6,623 nt of DNA, from assembly GCA_045597045.1 (NCBI GenBank), contig JAZODN010000146.1:1-6623 (forward strand), read 5' to 3'. A model generated the notes under the pieces. That model was given only the letters and a program-made list of their open reading frames with translations. It ran no database searches and was not told the origin of the DNA. Positions 6,367-6,623 of this stretch are shown here, piece by piece. The stretch comes from SIG588 sp045597045 (GTDB lineage Bacteria > Bacillota > Clostridia > Oscillospirales > Acutalibacteraceae). Positions within the stretch are counted from its first letter, which is position 1, and each line of letters opens with the position of its first letter. Made by a program: the position numbers and the translations under genes.

Positions 6367-6396
6367 ACTATGGCTGTAACAAATCAGACAGCATTT

Positions 6397-6473
<77 letters not shown>

Positions 6474-6475
6474 AG

Positions 6476-6514
6476 AAAAGACACTGACCTTTAGAGTCGG
6501 TGTCTTTTCTTTTT
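6476..6514 (+). terminator. Terminator of the tRNA-Pro gene
   Basis: AAAAGACACTGAC (6476-6488) pairs with GTCGGTGTCTTTT (6496-6508) across a 7-base loop with one T-G wobble. It is followed by CTTTTT. It begins two bases after the CCA end, so the tRNA is a single-gene unit. Confidence 0.93.
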
Positions 6515-6541
6515 CCGAATCGCTGCGACACGCAGAAGCTC

Positions 6542-6614
6542 GAAAAGGCGAAGCCTTTTCAGTAGGCTTTGCGCCTGCACACATGGCGATAGCCGCCGTG
6601 CCAAACGCAAAGCC
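6542..6614. repeat. Nested inverted repeats at the right edge
   Basis: GAAAAGGC/GCCTTTTC (6542-6549, 6553-6560) is an 8-bp hairpin with a GAA loop. Next to it GGCTTTGCG (6565-6573) and CGCAAAGCC (6606-6614) are a perfect 9-bp pair. Between them lie GCAC/GTGC and GGC/GCC, so one stacked 50-nt stem is possible. No open frame is convincing here, and the window ends nine bases later. It could be a REP-like repeat or a structured RNA. Confidence 0.5.
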
Positions 6615-6623
6615 GAGGTTCAA

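Noticed and set aside
6542..6614. Integron attC site or tRNA-associated att site
   Set aside because: The expected attC core sequences are not visible. The tRNA 3' end is not repeated within the window, and there is no integrase gene.

Overview
This looks like a chromosomal fragment from a moderately GC-rich Clostridia-type Firmicute, probably of the Oscillospiraceae/Ruminococcaceae kind. That is inferred from several things. There are purine-rich Shine-Dalgarno sites (GGGAGG, AGGGGG), TTGACA/TATAAT-type promoters and a stand-alone MsmK/UgpC-type sugar ATPase. There is also a DUF4830-like exported protein, and short palindromic repeats fill intergenic gaps. No phage, IS transposase, CRISPR array or plasmid gene is visible.

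All four complete protein genes lie on the minus strand; a tRNA gene on the plus strand diverges from them at the right. From right to left: a tRNA-Pro(CGG) gene with a UP element, promoter and terminator (about 6311-6514); a small membrane-anchored DUF4830-like protein (5786-6241); an extended -10 promoter followed by about 200 bp of palindromic repeats; an RsuA-family rRNA pseudouridine synthase (4708-5541); a stand-alone ABC-transporter ATPase of the multi-sugar type (3421-4563) with its own promoter, leader palindrome and terminator; and a 1009-residue membrane-anchored cell-wall protein (267-3296) with its own promoter and terminator. The last protein has a divergent glycosidase-like (GHL10/DUF187-type) domain at its N side and a complete zinc N-acetylmuramoyl-L-alanine amidase domain at its C-terminus.

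The genes do not form one pathway. Each appears to be its own transcription unit, doing translation (tRNA-Pro, RsuA), sugar uptake energisation (ATPase), cell-wall remodelling (amidase) and an unknown envelope role (DUF4830).

The least ordinary content is an interspersed palindromic repeat family. One copy is at 32-210 and a compound copy is at 5555-5748. Both have AAGGTGAC-type inverted ends and share a 49-bp core that is identical at 47 positions. The right copy sits between the apparent promoter of the RsuA gene and its ribosome binding site, so it would be transcribed as the mRNA leader. The left copy appears to carry an extra ~85-bp insert flanked by a 7-bp direct repeat. A further nested inverted repeat lies at the right end of the window.
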